Assembly (NCBI GenBank): GCA_023412655.1
Contig: JAEYNH010000125.1
Coordinates: forward strand, 1-43,033
Direction of reading: 5' to 3'
From: Pseudomonadota bacterium
Lineage (GTDB): Bacteria > Pseudomonadota > Alphaproteobacteria > Caulobacterales > Caulobacteraceae
DNA length: 43,033 bases
Under the pieces are notes generated by a model that was given only the letters and a program-made list of their open reading frames with translations, was not told the origin of the DNA and made no database searches. A program made the translations under genes and the position numbers. Positions 23,534 to 31,522 of the stretch are shown here, piece by piece; positions within the stretch are counted from its first letter, which is position 1; every line of letters starts with the position of its first letter.

Positions 23534-25084
23534 CTAGAGGCCCAGCGCGCCGGGATTCATCCGCCCTTCCCTGTCGACGACGCGCTTGAGCGACTCCAGG
23601 ACGGCACGGGTCTCCGGCTTCATCGAGGGAAGATAGGCGTAGGTCTTTCCGATCTGGTTGGACGCCGCGCCCATCCGGGCGAACAGCTCCACGAGTTCCT
23701 GCCGGGTGTCCGAGACGATGGTCCGGGCCTTCAGGTTCTCCGCCGGCTCCTGGAATTTGGCGAGGTGAGCCGGCTCCGGCGCGCGCTTGTGCTGAGGCGT
23801 CCAGCTGTCCAGCCAGTTGAACACCGGCTCGTAGCTGAAGGCGTGGTTGGACATCATGGTCAGAAGGCGCGAGACGATGATCCCGTTGGCGGCGAAGTCC
23901 TCGGCGCGACGGGCGAGAATGGCTTCCGCCGCGTCGTAGAGTGCCTGGGAATCCGAGTGGGCGACCTTGGCGTTCAGGGCGACCCAGCGATCTCCCCGCG
24001 GACCCAGCACCGCATTGGGCGGCGGGAACAGGTTGGTCCGGTTGGCCATCGGTATCGAGTTCGGCAGGGGCTTGCCGTTGAACCGCTCGGCGATCGCTGT
24101 CGCCTCCGCCAGGTCGGCTTCGAGGGCGGCGGGCGAGCGGGCCGCACAGACCATGTTCAGGGAGTGGACGTTGTCCGCGAAGCGCTTGCCCGCCAGGGCG
24201 ACGTCCAGGGCGGCCTTGATGCCTGCGCCGGCGACCACGTTCTTCAGGACCTTCATGTCCGACACGACATTGCCGCCGCTGAGGTTCAGTCGGGTCTTGT
24301 TGGGATCCATCACGAAGAGGTCCTCGGCGAGCTCGGCCCGGGAGACCTCGCAGGCCGCGGCGATCGCGTCCGACGCCTTGTCAAACCCGAAGGCGAGATA
24401 GCCGATCTCTCTCGGAGCCCGGATCAGCCGCAGTGTCGCCTCGGTTTTCAGGCCTAGCGCACCCGAGTCGTGAACGAAGAGACCGGTCAGGTCCGGGCCG
24501 TAGGTGCGGAAGAAGGGCTTTCCGCCCTGGAACGCCGCCTGTCCGGTCCGCAGGAACGTCCCGTCGGCCAGCGCCACCTCGAGCCCTAGCACGATGTCCG
24601 CAGCCGCGCCGTAGCGGCCCGTGCCGAGGAAGAGCGCGCCGTTGGAAAGCCCGCCACCGACCGTCGCCTGATAGCCGGAGAAGGTGCCGAAGAACGGCAA
24701 GCGCAGCCCCTTAGGCTTCAGGACGTCATGGATCTGCTTCCATGTCACCCCGGCCTCAACCGTGATGTACATGTCGGACTCAGCGACCTCGATGATGCGG
24801 TTCAGACCGCTCATGTCGACGACGATCGTGTCCTCGCGGACCGGGGTGTAGCCCCCGACATAGGTCAGTCCTCCGCCCCTGGGCACGATGGCGTAGCCTG
24901 CCTCGGCGATCGCGCGCAGGGCGCGTCCCAGAGCCTCGCGGTCCCGCGGCTTGATCGCTGCGGCGCACAGCGCGCCTGCGCTATAGAGGTCGTGCGAGTA
25001 GAACCGCCGGTCCGCATCGCCGGCGAAAAGATTGTCAGGGCCCACCGCCTCCGCCAGCGCAGCGAGCAAGTTCTCACGAGTCAT
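23534..25084 (-). CDS. FAD-linked oxidase, VAO/PCMH family
   Basis: This 516-residue flavoprotein has the PCMH-type FAD domain (~35-220) with VPRGGGLTYVGGYTP, VDMSGLNRII and TVGGGLSNGALFLGTGRYG, followed by the GLKTEATLRLI strand and a substrate-binding C-domain ending RMNPGALGL. The layout matches vanillyl-alcohol oxidase/4-cresol dehydrogenase and related 2-hydroxy-acid dehydrogenases. No signal peptide is seen. It is the third gene of the operon from operator 8 (hydrolase, AllA-like, oxidase). It likely oxidises a phenolic, benzylic or 2-hydroxy group. The covalent-FAD residue cannot be identified by eye. Confidence 0.9.
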   Translation of the reverse strand: MTRENLLAALAEAVGPDNLFAGDADRRFYSHDLYSAGALCAAAIKPRDREALGRALRAIAEAGYAIVPRGGGLTYVGGYTPVREDTIVVDMSGLNRIIEVAESDMYITVEAGVTWKQIHDVLKPKGLRLPFFGTFSGYQATVGGGLSNGALFLGTGRYGAAADIVLGLEVALADGTFLRTGQAAFQGGKPFFRTYGPDLTGLFVHDSGALGLKTEATLRLIRAPREIGYLAFGFDKASDAIAAACEVSRAELAEDLFVMDPNKTRLNLSGGNVVSDMKVLKNVVAGAGIKAALDVALAGKRFADNVHSLNMVCAARSPAALEADLAEATAIAERFNGKPLPNSIPMANRTNLFPPPNAVLGPRGDRWVALNAKVAHSDSQALYDAAEAILARRAEDFAANGIIVSRLLTMMSNHAFSYEPVFNWLDSWTPQHKRAPEPAHLAKFQEPAENLKARTIVSDTRQELVELFARMGAASNQIGKTYAYLPSMKPETRAVLESLKRVVDREGRMNPGALGL

Positions 25085-25137
25085 AGAGCACCCCGGACGT
25101 TGATCGGTTCGTGGGCCAAGGGGCCCCGCTTGAAGAT

Positions 25138-25692
25138 TCAGAACTGCACCTCGAGCTGCACCCCGAGGCGTCGCACGATGTCCTTCTTGTCGAGGTCGGG
25201 ACTGCGCCCTTCCCCGTCGACAATGTTTTCCCGCTGCAGGCCCTGGGTGGCTTCGGAGCGAAGGATCACCACCAGTTGGGTTCCATCGACGATCGCGAAC
25301 GGGAATTCGTGCCAGGTGCCCAGGTGCATCGACAGGCCGACCTCGCCGTCAAAGAGGAATGCGCGGACCTCATCCAGGTCCGGCAGCTCGCCCGCAGTCG
25401 GCGGCGCCAGAACCGCCACGAAGGGCGCGCCGCCAAGGGGAAGAAAGACCTGGGTGTGTTTGAAGTGCCGCTCCATCCAGCGAACACTGAAAGGGCGTCT
25501 CTGGAGGCCACAGACGACAATCTCCGTCTCCGCGTCCGAGATGAAGTTCGTGCGGACGCGCCTCACGGCCTGATCGTAAAAGGCGGAGACCGGCGCGCCG
25601 GCCACTGTGCTCCCACCGACCAGCTCCCCAAAAGGCGCGATGCTCTCGGGCGTCGGCCGCTGGAGCGGCAGTCTTCGCGTGCTGACGGACAT
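25138..25692 (-). CDS. AllA (ureidoglycolate lyase)-family protein
   Basis: This 184-residue protein has the cupin-like AllA fold. Recognisable parts are the N-terminal LPLQRPTPESIAPFGEL, the MERHFKHTQVFLPLGG strand (ERH-xxx-Q-x-F-x-P), FVAVLAPP and the C-terminal LSMHLGTWHEFPFAIVDG, all typical of ureidoglycolate lyase. That enzyme releases urea from ureidoglycolate; homologues in catabolic clusters often act on other ureides or hemiaminals. The ATG has GAGG five bases upstream and lies 7 bp after the hydrolase stop. Allantoate-pathway partners are missing, so a different substrate is likely. Confidence 0.88.
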   Translation of the reverse strand: MSVSTRRLPLQRPTPESIAPFGELVGGSTVAGAPVSAFYDQAVRRVRTNFISDAETEIVVCGLQRRPFSVRWMERHFKHTQVFLPLGGAPFVAVLAPPTAGELPDLDEVRAFLFDGEVGLSMHLGTWHEFPFAIVDGTQLVVILRSEATQGLQRENIVDGEGRSPDLDKKDIVRRLGVQLEVQF

Positions 25693-25699
25693 GCTGACC

Positions 25700-27379
25700 T
25701 CAGCCTTCGCTGAGGAAGTCGAGATAGGACACGGCCCGCCTTGGCAGGTCGGGCACGCGGGACACGACGCTGACCGCCGCGCCCTCACGCGCCGCGAGCG
25801 CCGCCCACTGGTCCCGGGGATCATCGGACTGAGTGATCAGCAGGGGGATGTCGATGGTCGCCAGGTCGGCGCGGCCGTCACAGCTGAATGCAGCGTTGAC
25901 GGCGTCTCCGTAATGGCCCGGCTGGGCCAGGACGTCCAGGAGCCTTCGGTAGAGCGGCAAGGCTTCCAGGCGACCTGGGAATTTCCGCGCGGCGCTGCCG
26001 GCCAGGTCGTACCAGGGCCACTGGGCCTCCTGGTCGCGCAGCATGTGCCAACCGCGATGGACGTGGGCGCCCGAGAATTCGAAAGCGAGCGAGGGGCAGT
26101 AGTTCCTCTGCAGTTCCGCCCGCGCGTCCGCGTCCGGCAACAGGACGGCGTCGAGCACCGCACGGCGCACAAGATCCGGCCTGGCCGCCATAAGACGAAG
26201 CGCGAGCGGCGTCGCGGTTCCCTCGGCGATCAGGTCGACGGGACCGTCAGACAGATGCCTGATCGCCGCCTCGATAACATCCACGAAGGCCTCGGCCGAC
26301 GCCGCCGGCAGGGCGTCAGACTCTCCGTAGCCGGGCAGGTCCAGCGCCACCACCGAGCGGCTGTCGCCCAGTTCCTGCAGGAAATCTTCCGCCGCCGCCG
26401 CGCCCCCCGGAAGCTCAGGGAGATAGATGATGGGCCGACCGCTCCTTGGGCCGTAACGGCGGATCCTGAGCTGGCCATGCGCGAGGTCGAGATAGGCGCT
26501 GTCGCCGTCCGTCCCGACGCCAAGCATTGCGGGAGCGGCGTCTCGGGCGTGTTCGCTGAAGAGGGCGCCGATCCGCGCGGCCCAGGCGTCCCGGTCCGGG
26601 CCCAGCCGCTCGACCGTGCAGTTGGGCGGCAGGTCGTCCGGCAGTTTGTCCAGGTAGCTGTAGAGGACGTCGTTCGAGCGGGCCATGATGACCGTCGGGG
26701 CGGTCACCCGGCTCAGCCGTGGAGCCGCGACATAAGACATCGCCGCCTCGTAGGCATCGATGTAGTTCGGCCCCGCCTGGAAGAAGTCGAGGAAGTCGTT
26801 GTGAACGTGCTCCGGCGTGGGCGCGGGGCGGGCGTAACCGCGAGTCGCCGGCCGGTGGTCGAACCACGGAAACCAGCGCAGGGTGTCACGCACCCGGGTC
26901 CACTCACGCCCAATGAACTCGCCGTCCGCATCGATCTGAAACGGCCGCATGTAGCGCGAGATGAACATAGGGTCAGGGCCGCCCTCCGGCAGGGACAGCC
27001 CGTCCATGATCGCCACGTTCACCGCCTCCGGGAAGCGGATGGCGAAGTCCATCACAATCTTAGAGCTGGTGTGGAACCCGTAGAAGCCGGCCCGTGGGAC
27101 GCCCAGCGCATCAAGCGCGGCCTTCAGGGCGATGGCGAAGTCGCCGATGCGTAGGGGGTTTCCGTGGAGGGGCTCGGAGCCGCCATACCCAGGGGTGTCG
27201 AAAGCGATGACCGTAAACCGGTCGGACAACGCCCCGATCAGTGGCAGGTGCAGGCGCGAGGAGTGCGGCGAGTCATGAAGCAGGACGACGGGGGGACCGG
27301 ACCCGGCTGTGCGGAAGTGCACCAGCCGGCCGTTCACGGTCACGAACCGCTTGCGGATACCCTCGGACTGCGCGCTCAT
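25700..27379 (-). CDS. Tandem alpha/beta-hydrolase with altered nucleophile positions
   Basis: This 559-residue protein has two alpha/beta-hydrolase folds. Domain 1 (~8-285) has VVLLHDSPHSS, IAFDTPGYGGSEP and a nucleophile elbow read as GFHTSS, with His where Ser is expected. Domain 2 (~300-555) has IIYLPELPGG, ALDLPGYGESDA and an elbow AEGTAT, where the Ser position is Gly. The usual Asp and His regions are present in part. Possible roles are hydrolysis with a noncanonical nucleophile, a lyase reaction, or loss of activity in domain 2. It is the first gene after operator 8. The ribosome-binding site GAGGTGGG is adjacent to the ATG. Confidence 0.85.
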   Translation of the reverse strand: MSAQSEGIRKRFVTVNGRLVHFRTAGSGPPVVLLHDSPHSSRLHLPLIGALSDRFTVIAFDTPGYGGSEPLHGNPLRIGDFAIALKAALDALGVPRAGFYGFHTSSKIVMDFAIRFPEAVNVAIMDGLSLPEGGPDPMFISRYMRPFQIDADGEFIGREWTRVRDTLRWFPWFDHRPATRGYARPAPTPEHVHNDFLDFFQAGPNYIDAYEAAMSYVAAPRLSRVTAPTVIMARSNDVLYSYLDKLPDDLPPNCTVERLGPDRDAWAARIGALFSEHARDAAPAMLGVGTDGDSAYLDLAHGQLRIRRYGPRSGRPIIYLPELPGGAAAAEDFLQELGDSRSVVALDLPGYGESDALPAASAEAFVDVIEAAIRHLSDGPVDLIAEGTATPLALRLMAARPDLVRRAVLDAVLLPDADARAELQRNYCPSLAFEFSGAHVHRGWHMLRDQEAQWPWYDLAGSAARKFPGRLEALPLYRRLLDVLAQPGHYGDAVNAAFSCDGRADLATIDIPLLITQSDDPRDQWAALAAREGAAVSVVSRVPDLPRRAVSYLDFLSEG

Positions 27380-27466
27380 CCCACCTCACGCTGGCGGCCT
27401 GCGGCGAGGCGCGGCCACCAATTGCTATAGTTATGTCACCTATTATCATTCCGCCGCGATCCATTA

Positions 27467-27481
27467 TGTCAACTGTTGACA
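27467..27481 (-). promoter_or_regulatory. Regulon operator 8 (right limit of the regulon)
   Basis: A perfect palindrome, TGTCAAC-T-GTTGACA. Read leftward, TTGACA is followed by GATAAT at 19 nt, a good -10 candidate. It is about 90 bp from the tandem-hydrolase start. A partial copy of the flank (TTATGTCAC) occurs at 27431. Confidence 0.85.
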
Positions 27482-27772
27482 GTTTATGCGCAGGCTCTTT
27501 CCCGCCCGCCGTCGCAGCGTGTCATGACCGGCAACGGCTCGTCCTATCGCCCCACGCACTTCGCGCAGGCGCTCCGGCGCCCGCGTGCCGGCAAGGCCGA
27601 GCGCTTCATCAGGACCAGCCTCGGGGATAGGCATACGCCCGGGCCTATCGCTCGTCCGCCGAGCGATCACAGGCCATCCGCCCCCGAACCGACGCTTCCA
27701 CCGTCGCCCGACACCATGCCCCCATCGGCGGCCTCATGCCCTGGAGACGTGTGACCTGCTTGGCGACGACAG
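27482..27772. other. Junction region without a gene
   Basis: This stretch of about 290 bp runs between operator 8 and the 3' end of the first DUF885 gene. An open frame of about 90 codons on the plus strand has no ribosome-binding site, is Pro/Arg-rich and begins inside the operator, so I do not call it. It marks the change from island to housekeeping-like chromosome. Confidence 0.5.
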
Positions 27773-29596
27773 CTAGGCCCGGGCCGCCGCCCAGTCGGCG
27801 ATGTGCCGCTCCAGCACGGTCATGGGCATGTTGCCGTACAGCAGGGCCGCGTCGTGGAAGTCGGCGATGTCGAACTTGGGCCCGAGCTTGCCGCGGGCCT
27901 CCTCGCGCAGGCGCACCCAGACCGTGTGGCCCACCTTGTAGCTGTTGGCCTGGCCGGGACTGATGAAGTAGCGCTCGACCTCGCGCTGGGAGCGGGCCGG
28001 CGTGTTGCCGACGGTGTCGACCATGTACTGGGTGGCCTGAGCCACCGTCCAACGCTTGGCGTGGATTCCGGTGTCGACCACCAGGCGTGCGGCGCGGAAC
28101 AGCATCGACTGCAGATAGCCCGCCCGGCCCAGGGGATCGTCGGCGTAGGCGCCCATCTCGTCGGCCACCTGCTCGGCGTAGAGGCCCCAGCCCTCGGAGA
28201 AGGCCGAGTTGCCGAAGCCGGTGCGGCGCAGGATCGGGATCGAGGGGTTCTCCTGGGCGATGGCGATCTGCATGTGATGGCCCGGCGCCGCCTCGTGATA
28301 GGTGAGCGTCGGCAGGTTGTAGCGGGGCCAGTCGGCGGTGGTCTTCAGGTTGATGTAGAAGGCGCCCGGCCGCGAGCCGTCGAGGGCCGGCGACTGGTAG
28401 TAGCCGTTGGACGCCCCGTCCTGGATGAACACCGGCACCCGGCGGACCTCCACCGGCGCCTTGGGCATGGTGCGGAAGGCCTTGGGCAGGTCCTTGTAGA
28501 TGGCGGCGATCTGCCGGTTCAGGTCGGCGATGATCTGCGCCCGGCCCTCTTCGGTGTCCGGGTACATCTGCTTCGGATCGTTGTTCAGGGCCGCCAGGCG
28601 GGCGCCCACCGGGCCCTGGGTGAGGCCCTGGGACTTCAGGATGGCGTCGATCTGGGCGGTGATGTCGCGCACCTGCTCGAGGCCCATCTGGTGGACCTGC
28701 TCAGGCGTGTAGTCGGTGGTGGTCGAGCTCTTCACCGCGTCGGCGTAGTAGGCCTCGCCGTCCGGCAGGGCCCAGGCGCCGGTGTCCGGGCGAGCCTTGG
28801 CCTTCAGGGCCTCCATGGCGGCGATCTGCCGGTCGAGGGCCGGGAACACCTCGGCGGCGACGATCTTCTCGGCCCGGGCGCCCCAGTCGCCGGGCAGGTT
28901 GGCGGCCTGGGCCTTCTTCACCAGGGAGGTGACGAGGACGGTGCGGGCGGGCGGCTGGTCGCGCAGGGCGCGCATCTGGCCGAGGGCGAGGGGCACGGCG
29001 AAGGCCGGCAGGACGGCGCCCAGGGCCACGTCGTGGTTCATCCGCTCCAGATCCTGGTCCAGCTGGCGGGCGAAGGCGCTGATCCGCGCGAGATTGGCCT
29101 CGGCGTCGTCGGCGTCGGCCACCTTGTGCTGGCTGTCCAGGAAGTCTGGGATGCTCTGGTAGGCGCCCGTGCGCTGGCTGACCACGTAGGGGCTGTAGTT
29201 GCGGCCCACGTCGCCGAACTTGTAGCGGTCCCCGGAATAGACCGTCCGCTCCTCGGCGTAGAGCACCGTGTCGAGGTCGATGCGCGCGCCGGGCGAGAGC
29301 CTGCTGCGGTCGATGGTCCCCAGCGACTTCACCCAGTCGCGGGAGCGCTGGAGCCGGCGGGCCTTGGCGGCCAGGGAGTTGTCGTCGAGCTGGGACTTGA
29401 GGGGCGCCCGGCGGTCCTTGTCGAGGCCGAGGGAGGTGGCGAGCCTGGGGCTCTCGTCCACCAGGGTTTCGAACATGGCGTCGAGCTGGGCGCGGAGCCT
29501 GGCGTCCTCAGAGCCCTGGGCCAGGGCCGGCGTGGCGGCGGCGAGGGCCGCCCCGGCGGTGGTGGCGAGGAAGCTGCGGCGGTCGAGGTGGGTCAT
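27773..29596 (-). CDS. DUF885 family protein 1, Tat-exported, gluzincin-like
   Basis: This product of about 607 residues begins MTHLDRRSFLATTAGAALAA...ALA, a twin-arginine signal peptide with an RRSFL core, predicting periplasmic or exported location. The long helical DUF885 body follows. Its metal-binding motif is YHEAAPGHHMQ (HExxxGHH), with a downstream FSEGWGLYAEQ that supplies a further acidic ligand, so a metallopeptidase role is plausible. The ATG at 29596 is preferred to an upstream TTG. It follows the second DUF885 gene by 8 bp and is a close paralogue of it. Confidence 0.92.
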   Translation of the reverse strand: MTHLDRRSFLATTAGAALAAATPALAQGSEDARLRAQLDAMFETLVDESPRLATSLGLDKDRRAPLKSQLDDNSLAAKARRLQRSRDWVKSLGTIDRSRLSPGARIDLDTVLYAEERTVYSGDRYKFGDVGRNYSPYVVSQRTGAYQSIPDFLDSQHKVADADDAEANLARISAFARQLDQDLERMNHDVALGAVLPAFAVPLALGQMRALRDQPPARTVLVTSLVKKAQAANLPGDWGARAEKIVAAEVFPALDRQIAAMEALKAKARPDTGAWALPDGEAYYADAVKSSTTTDYTPEQVHQMGLEQVRDITAQIDAILKSQGLTQGPVGARLAALNNDPKQMYPDTEEGRAQIIADLNRQIAAIYKDLPKAFRTMPKAPVEVRRVPVFIQDGASNGYYQSPALDGSRPGAFYINLKTTADWPRYNLPTLTYHEAAPGHHMQIAIAQENPSIPILRRTGFGNSAFSEGWGLYAEQVADEMGAYADDPLGRAGYLQSMLFRAARLVVDTGIHAKRWTVAQATQYMVDTVGNTPARSQREVERYFISPGQANSYKVGHTVWVRLREEARGKLGPKFDIADFHDAALLYGNMPMTVLERHIADWAAARA

Positions 29597-29604
29597 GGAG
29601 CGGC

Positions 29605-31419
29605 TCAAGCCTTCTGCTGGGCGATGTGGCGGTCGACGACGCTCTCGAGCACCGTCAGCGGCATGGCGCCCGACAGCAGGGCGGCGTCGTGGAAGCCGCG
29701 GATGTCGAAGCGCGGGCCGAGGGCGGCCTTGGCCTTGTCGCGCAGGCGCAGCCAGGTGAGCTTGCCGACCATGTAGCTGCAGGCCTGGCCGGGCCAGACG
29801 CAGTAGCGTTCGATCTCGGTGGCCGCGGAGCTCTCGGGCGAGCCGTCGATGGCGGTCATGGCGGCGATGGCCTTCTCGCGGCTCCAGCGCATGTCGTGCA
29901 GGCCGGTGTCGACCACCAGGCGCGCGGCGCGGAACAGCGAGGCCTGGATCTGGCCGAGTTCGCCGAGGGGGTCGTCGGCATAGACGCCCATCTCCAGGGC
30001 CACCTGTTCGGAATAGAGCGCCCAGCCCTCGGCGTAGGGCGAGAAGCCGGCGATGCGGCGCAGCATCGGCAGGTCGGCCTCCTGCTGCAGGGAGCGCTGC
30101 AGGTGATGGCCGGGGATCGCCTCGTGATAGGTGAGGGTCTTGAGGGTCCAGCGCGGGTTCTCGGCGGAATCGCGCAGGTTGATCCAGTAGATCCCGGGCC
30201 GGGAGCCATCGAGGGCGGGCCGGTTGTAGTAGCCGCCGGGGGCCCCGGCCTCGATGAACTTGGGCACCCGGCGGATCTCCACCGGAGCCTTGGGCAGGGC
30301 GCCGAACATCTCGGGCAGGCGGGGCTGCATGTCGACGACCATCCGGTTGAGGTCGGCGATCAGCTGTTCCTTGGCCTCGTCGGTGTCGGGGTAGAGCTGG
30401 CCCGGGTCCTTGAACAGGTGCTGGATGCGCTCGCCCACCGAGCCCCTGGTCAGGCCCTGCCCCCGCAGGATGACCTCGGCCCGGGCGGACAGGGCCTTGG
30501 CCTGCTCCAGGCCCAGTTCGTGGATCTCCTTGGGCGTCAGGGTGGTGGTGGTCGAGCTCCGGAGGGCGTCGCGGTAGTAGGCCTCGCCGTCGGGCAGGCG
30601 CCAGCAGCCGGCGTCGTGCACGGCCTTGGCCTGCAACGAGGTGAGCAGGGCGATCTGGCGGTCGAGGGCCGGGACCACCTGCTCGGCGTAGATCCTGGCC
30701 GCCTGGGCCGCGTAGTCGCCGGGGACGCCCTTCTCCTTCGCTCGGGTGGCCACCGAGGTGACCAGGGGAGAGGCGGACGGCTCGACCTTGAGGTTGGCCA
30801 TCTGCGCCAGGGCCCGCTCCAGCACGAAGTCCGGCGGGACCACGCCCAGCCCCACGTCCCGGCGGGCGCGCTCGGTCTCCTGATCCATGATCTCGGCGAA
30901 GGCGGACAGGCGCGACAGGTAGGCGTCGGCGTCGTCCTTGGTCTCGATGGCGTGCTGGGTTCCCAGGAAGTCCGGGGTGTCCTGGTAGGAGCCGGTGAGC
31001 TGCGACAGGACATAGGGCTGGCCGGCGCCGCCGTTGCCGTAGACGTAACGGCGGTTGGCCTCGTCATTGGCTGTGGCAGTGAACAGGACGGCCTCGTAGT
31101 GCGGGAGCTCGGACGGGCTGAGCTTGCCGGCGTCGATGGTCTTCAGAAGCCGGAGGTTGCGGGCGTTGCGGGCGCGCACCTCCTCCAGGGCGCCGATGGA
31201 TTCGGCGTCGAGCTGGGCCTTCTGGGCGAGGCGGCGGCCCTGATGCAGGCCGAGCCGGGTCACCGACTGGGGCGAGTGGTCGAGCGTCTCCTCGAACATG
31301 GCGTCGAACAGCGCCCGGAGCTTGGCGTCCTCATCCGTGCGGGCCTGGGCGGCGGCGAAGGTCGGCAGCGCCGCGGCGGCGGCGGAGGCGACGAGAAACT
31401 GGCGGCGGTGGATGGTCAT
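29605..31419 (-). CDS. DUF885 family protein 2, Tat-exported, gluzincin-like
   Basis: This 604-residue middle copy has the Tat signal MTIHRRQFLVASAAAAAL. The metal motif reads YHEAIPGHHLQ and is followed by YAEGWALYSEQ. GGAGCG precedes the ATG. It diverges from copies 1 and 3 mainly in the helical N-terminal half. Tandem copies suggest peptides or other exported substrates of different specificity. Confidence 0.92.
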   Translation of the reverse strand: MTIHRRQFLVASAAAAALPTFAAAQARTDEDAKLRALFDAMFEETLDHSPQSVTRLGLHQGRRLAQKAQLDAESIGALEEVRARNARNLRLLKTIDAGKLSPSELPHYEAVLFTATANDEANRRYVYGNGGAGQPYVLSQLTGSYQDTPDFLGTQHAIETKDDADAYLSRLSAFAEIMDQETERARRDVGLGVVPPDFVLERALAQMANLKVEPSASPLVTSVATRAKEKGVPGDYAAQAARIYAEQVVPALDRQIALLTSLQAKAVHDAGCWRLPDGEAYYRDALRSSTTTTLTPKEIHELGLEQAKALSARAEVILRGQGLTRGSVGERIQHLFKDPGQLYPDTDEAKEQLIADLNRMVVDMQPRLPEMFGALPKAPVEIRRVPKFIEAGAPGGYYNRPALDGSRPGIYWINLRDSAENPRWTLKTLTYHEAIPGHHLQRSLQQEADLPMLRRIAGFSPYAEGWALYSEQVALEMGVYADDPLGELGQIQASLFRAARLVVDTGLHDMRWSREKAIAAMTAIDGSPESSAATEIERYCVWPGQACSYMVGKLTWLRLRDKAKAALGPRFDIRGFHDAALLSGAMPLTVLESVVDRHIAQQKA

Positions 31420-31461
31420 GGGGTCGCTCCGGGCGCCTCGTCCTAGCCGCCTGCAGGGGCC

Positions 31462-31491
31462 GATCCGGGGCCCCGTTGCAGGACCCGGATC
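31462..31491 (-). other. Intercistronic hairpin between DUF885 copies
   Basis: GATCCGGG / CCCGGATC arms (8 bp) with a 14-nt loop lie in the 103-bp gap between DUF885 copies 3 and 2. It may modulate read-through. Confidence 0.35.
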
Positions 31492-31522
31492 CGCGCCCGG
31501 TCGGCCGGGATGACGGTGGGGG

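Noticed and set aside
27803..29776. Plus-strand frames opposite the DUF885 genes (also 29626-31446, 31610-33058).
   Set aside because: Low-complexity antisense shadows of well-supported genes with Tat signals and HExxxGHH motifs.
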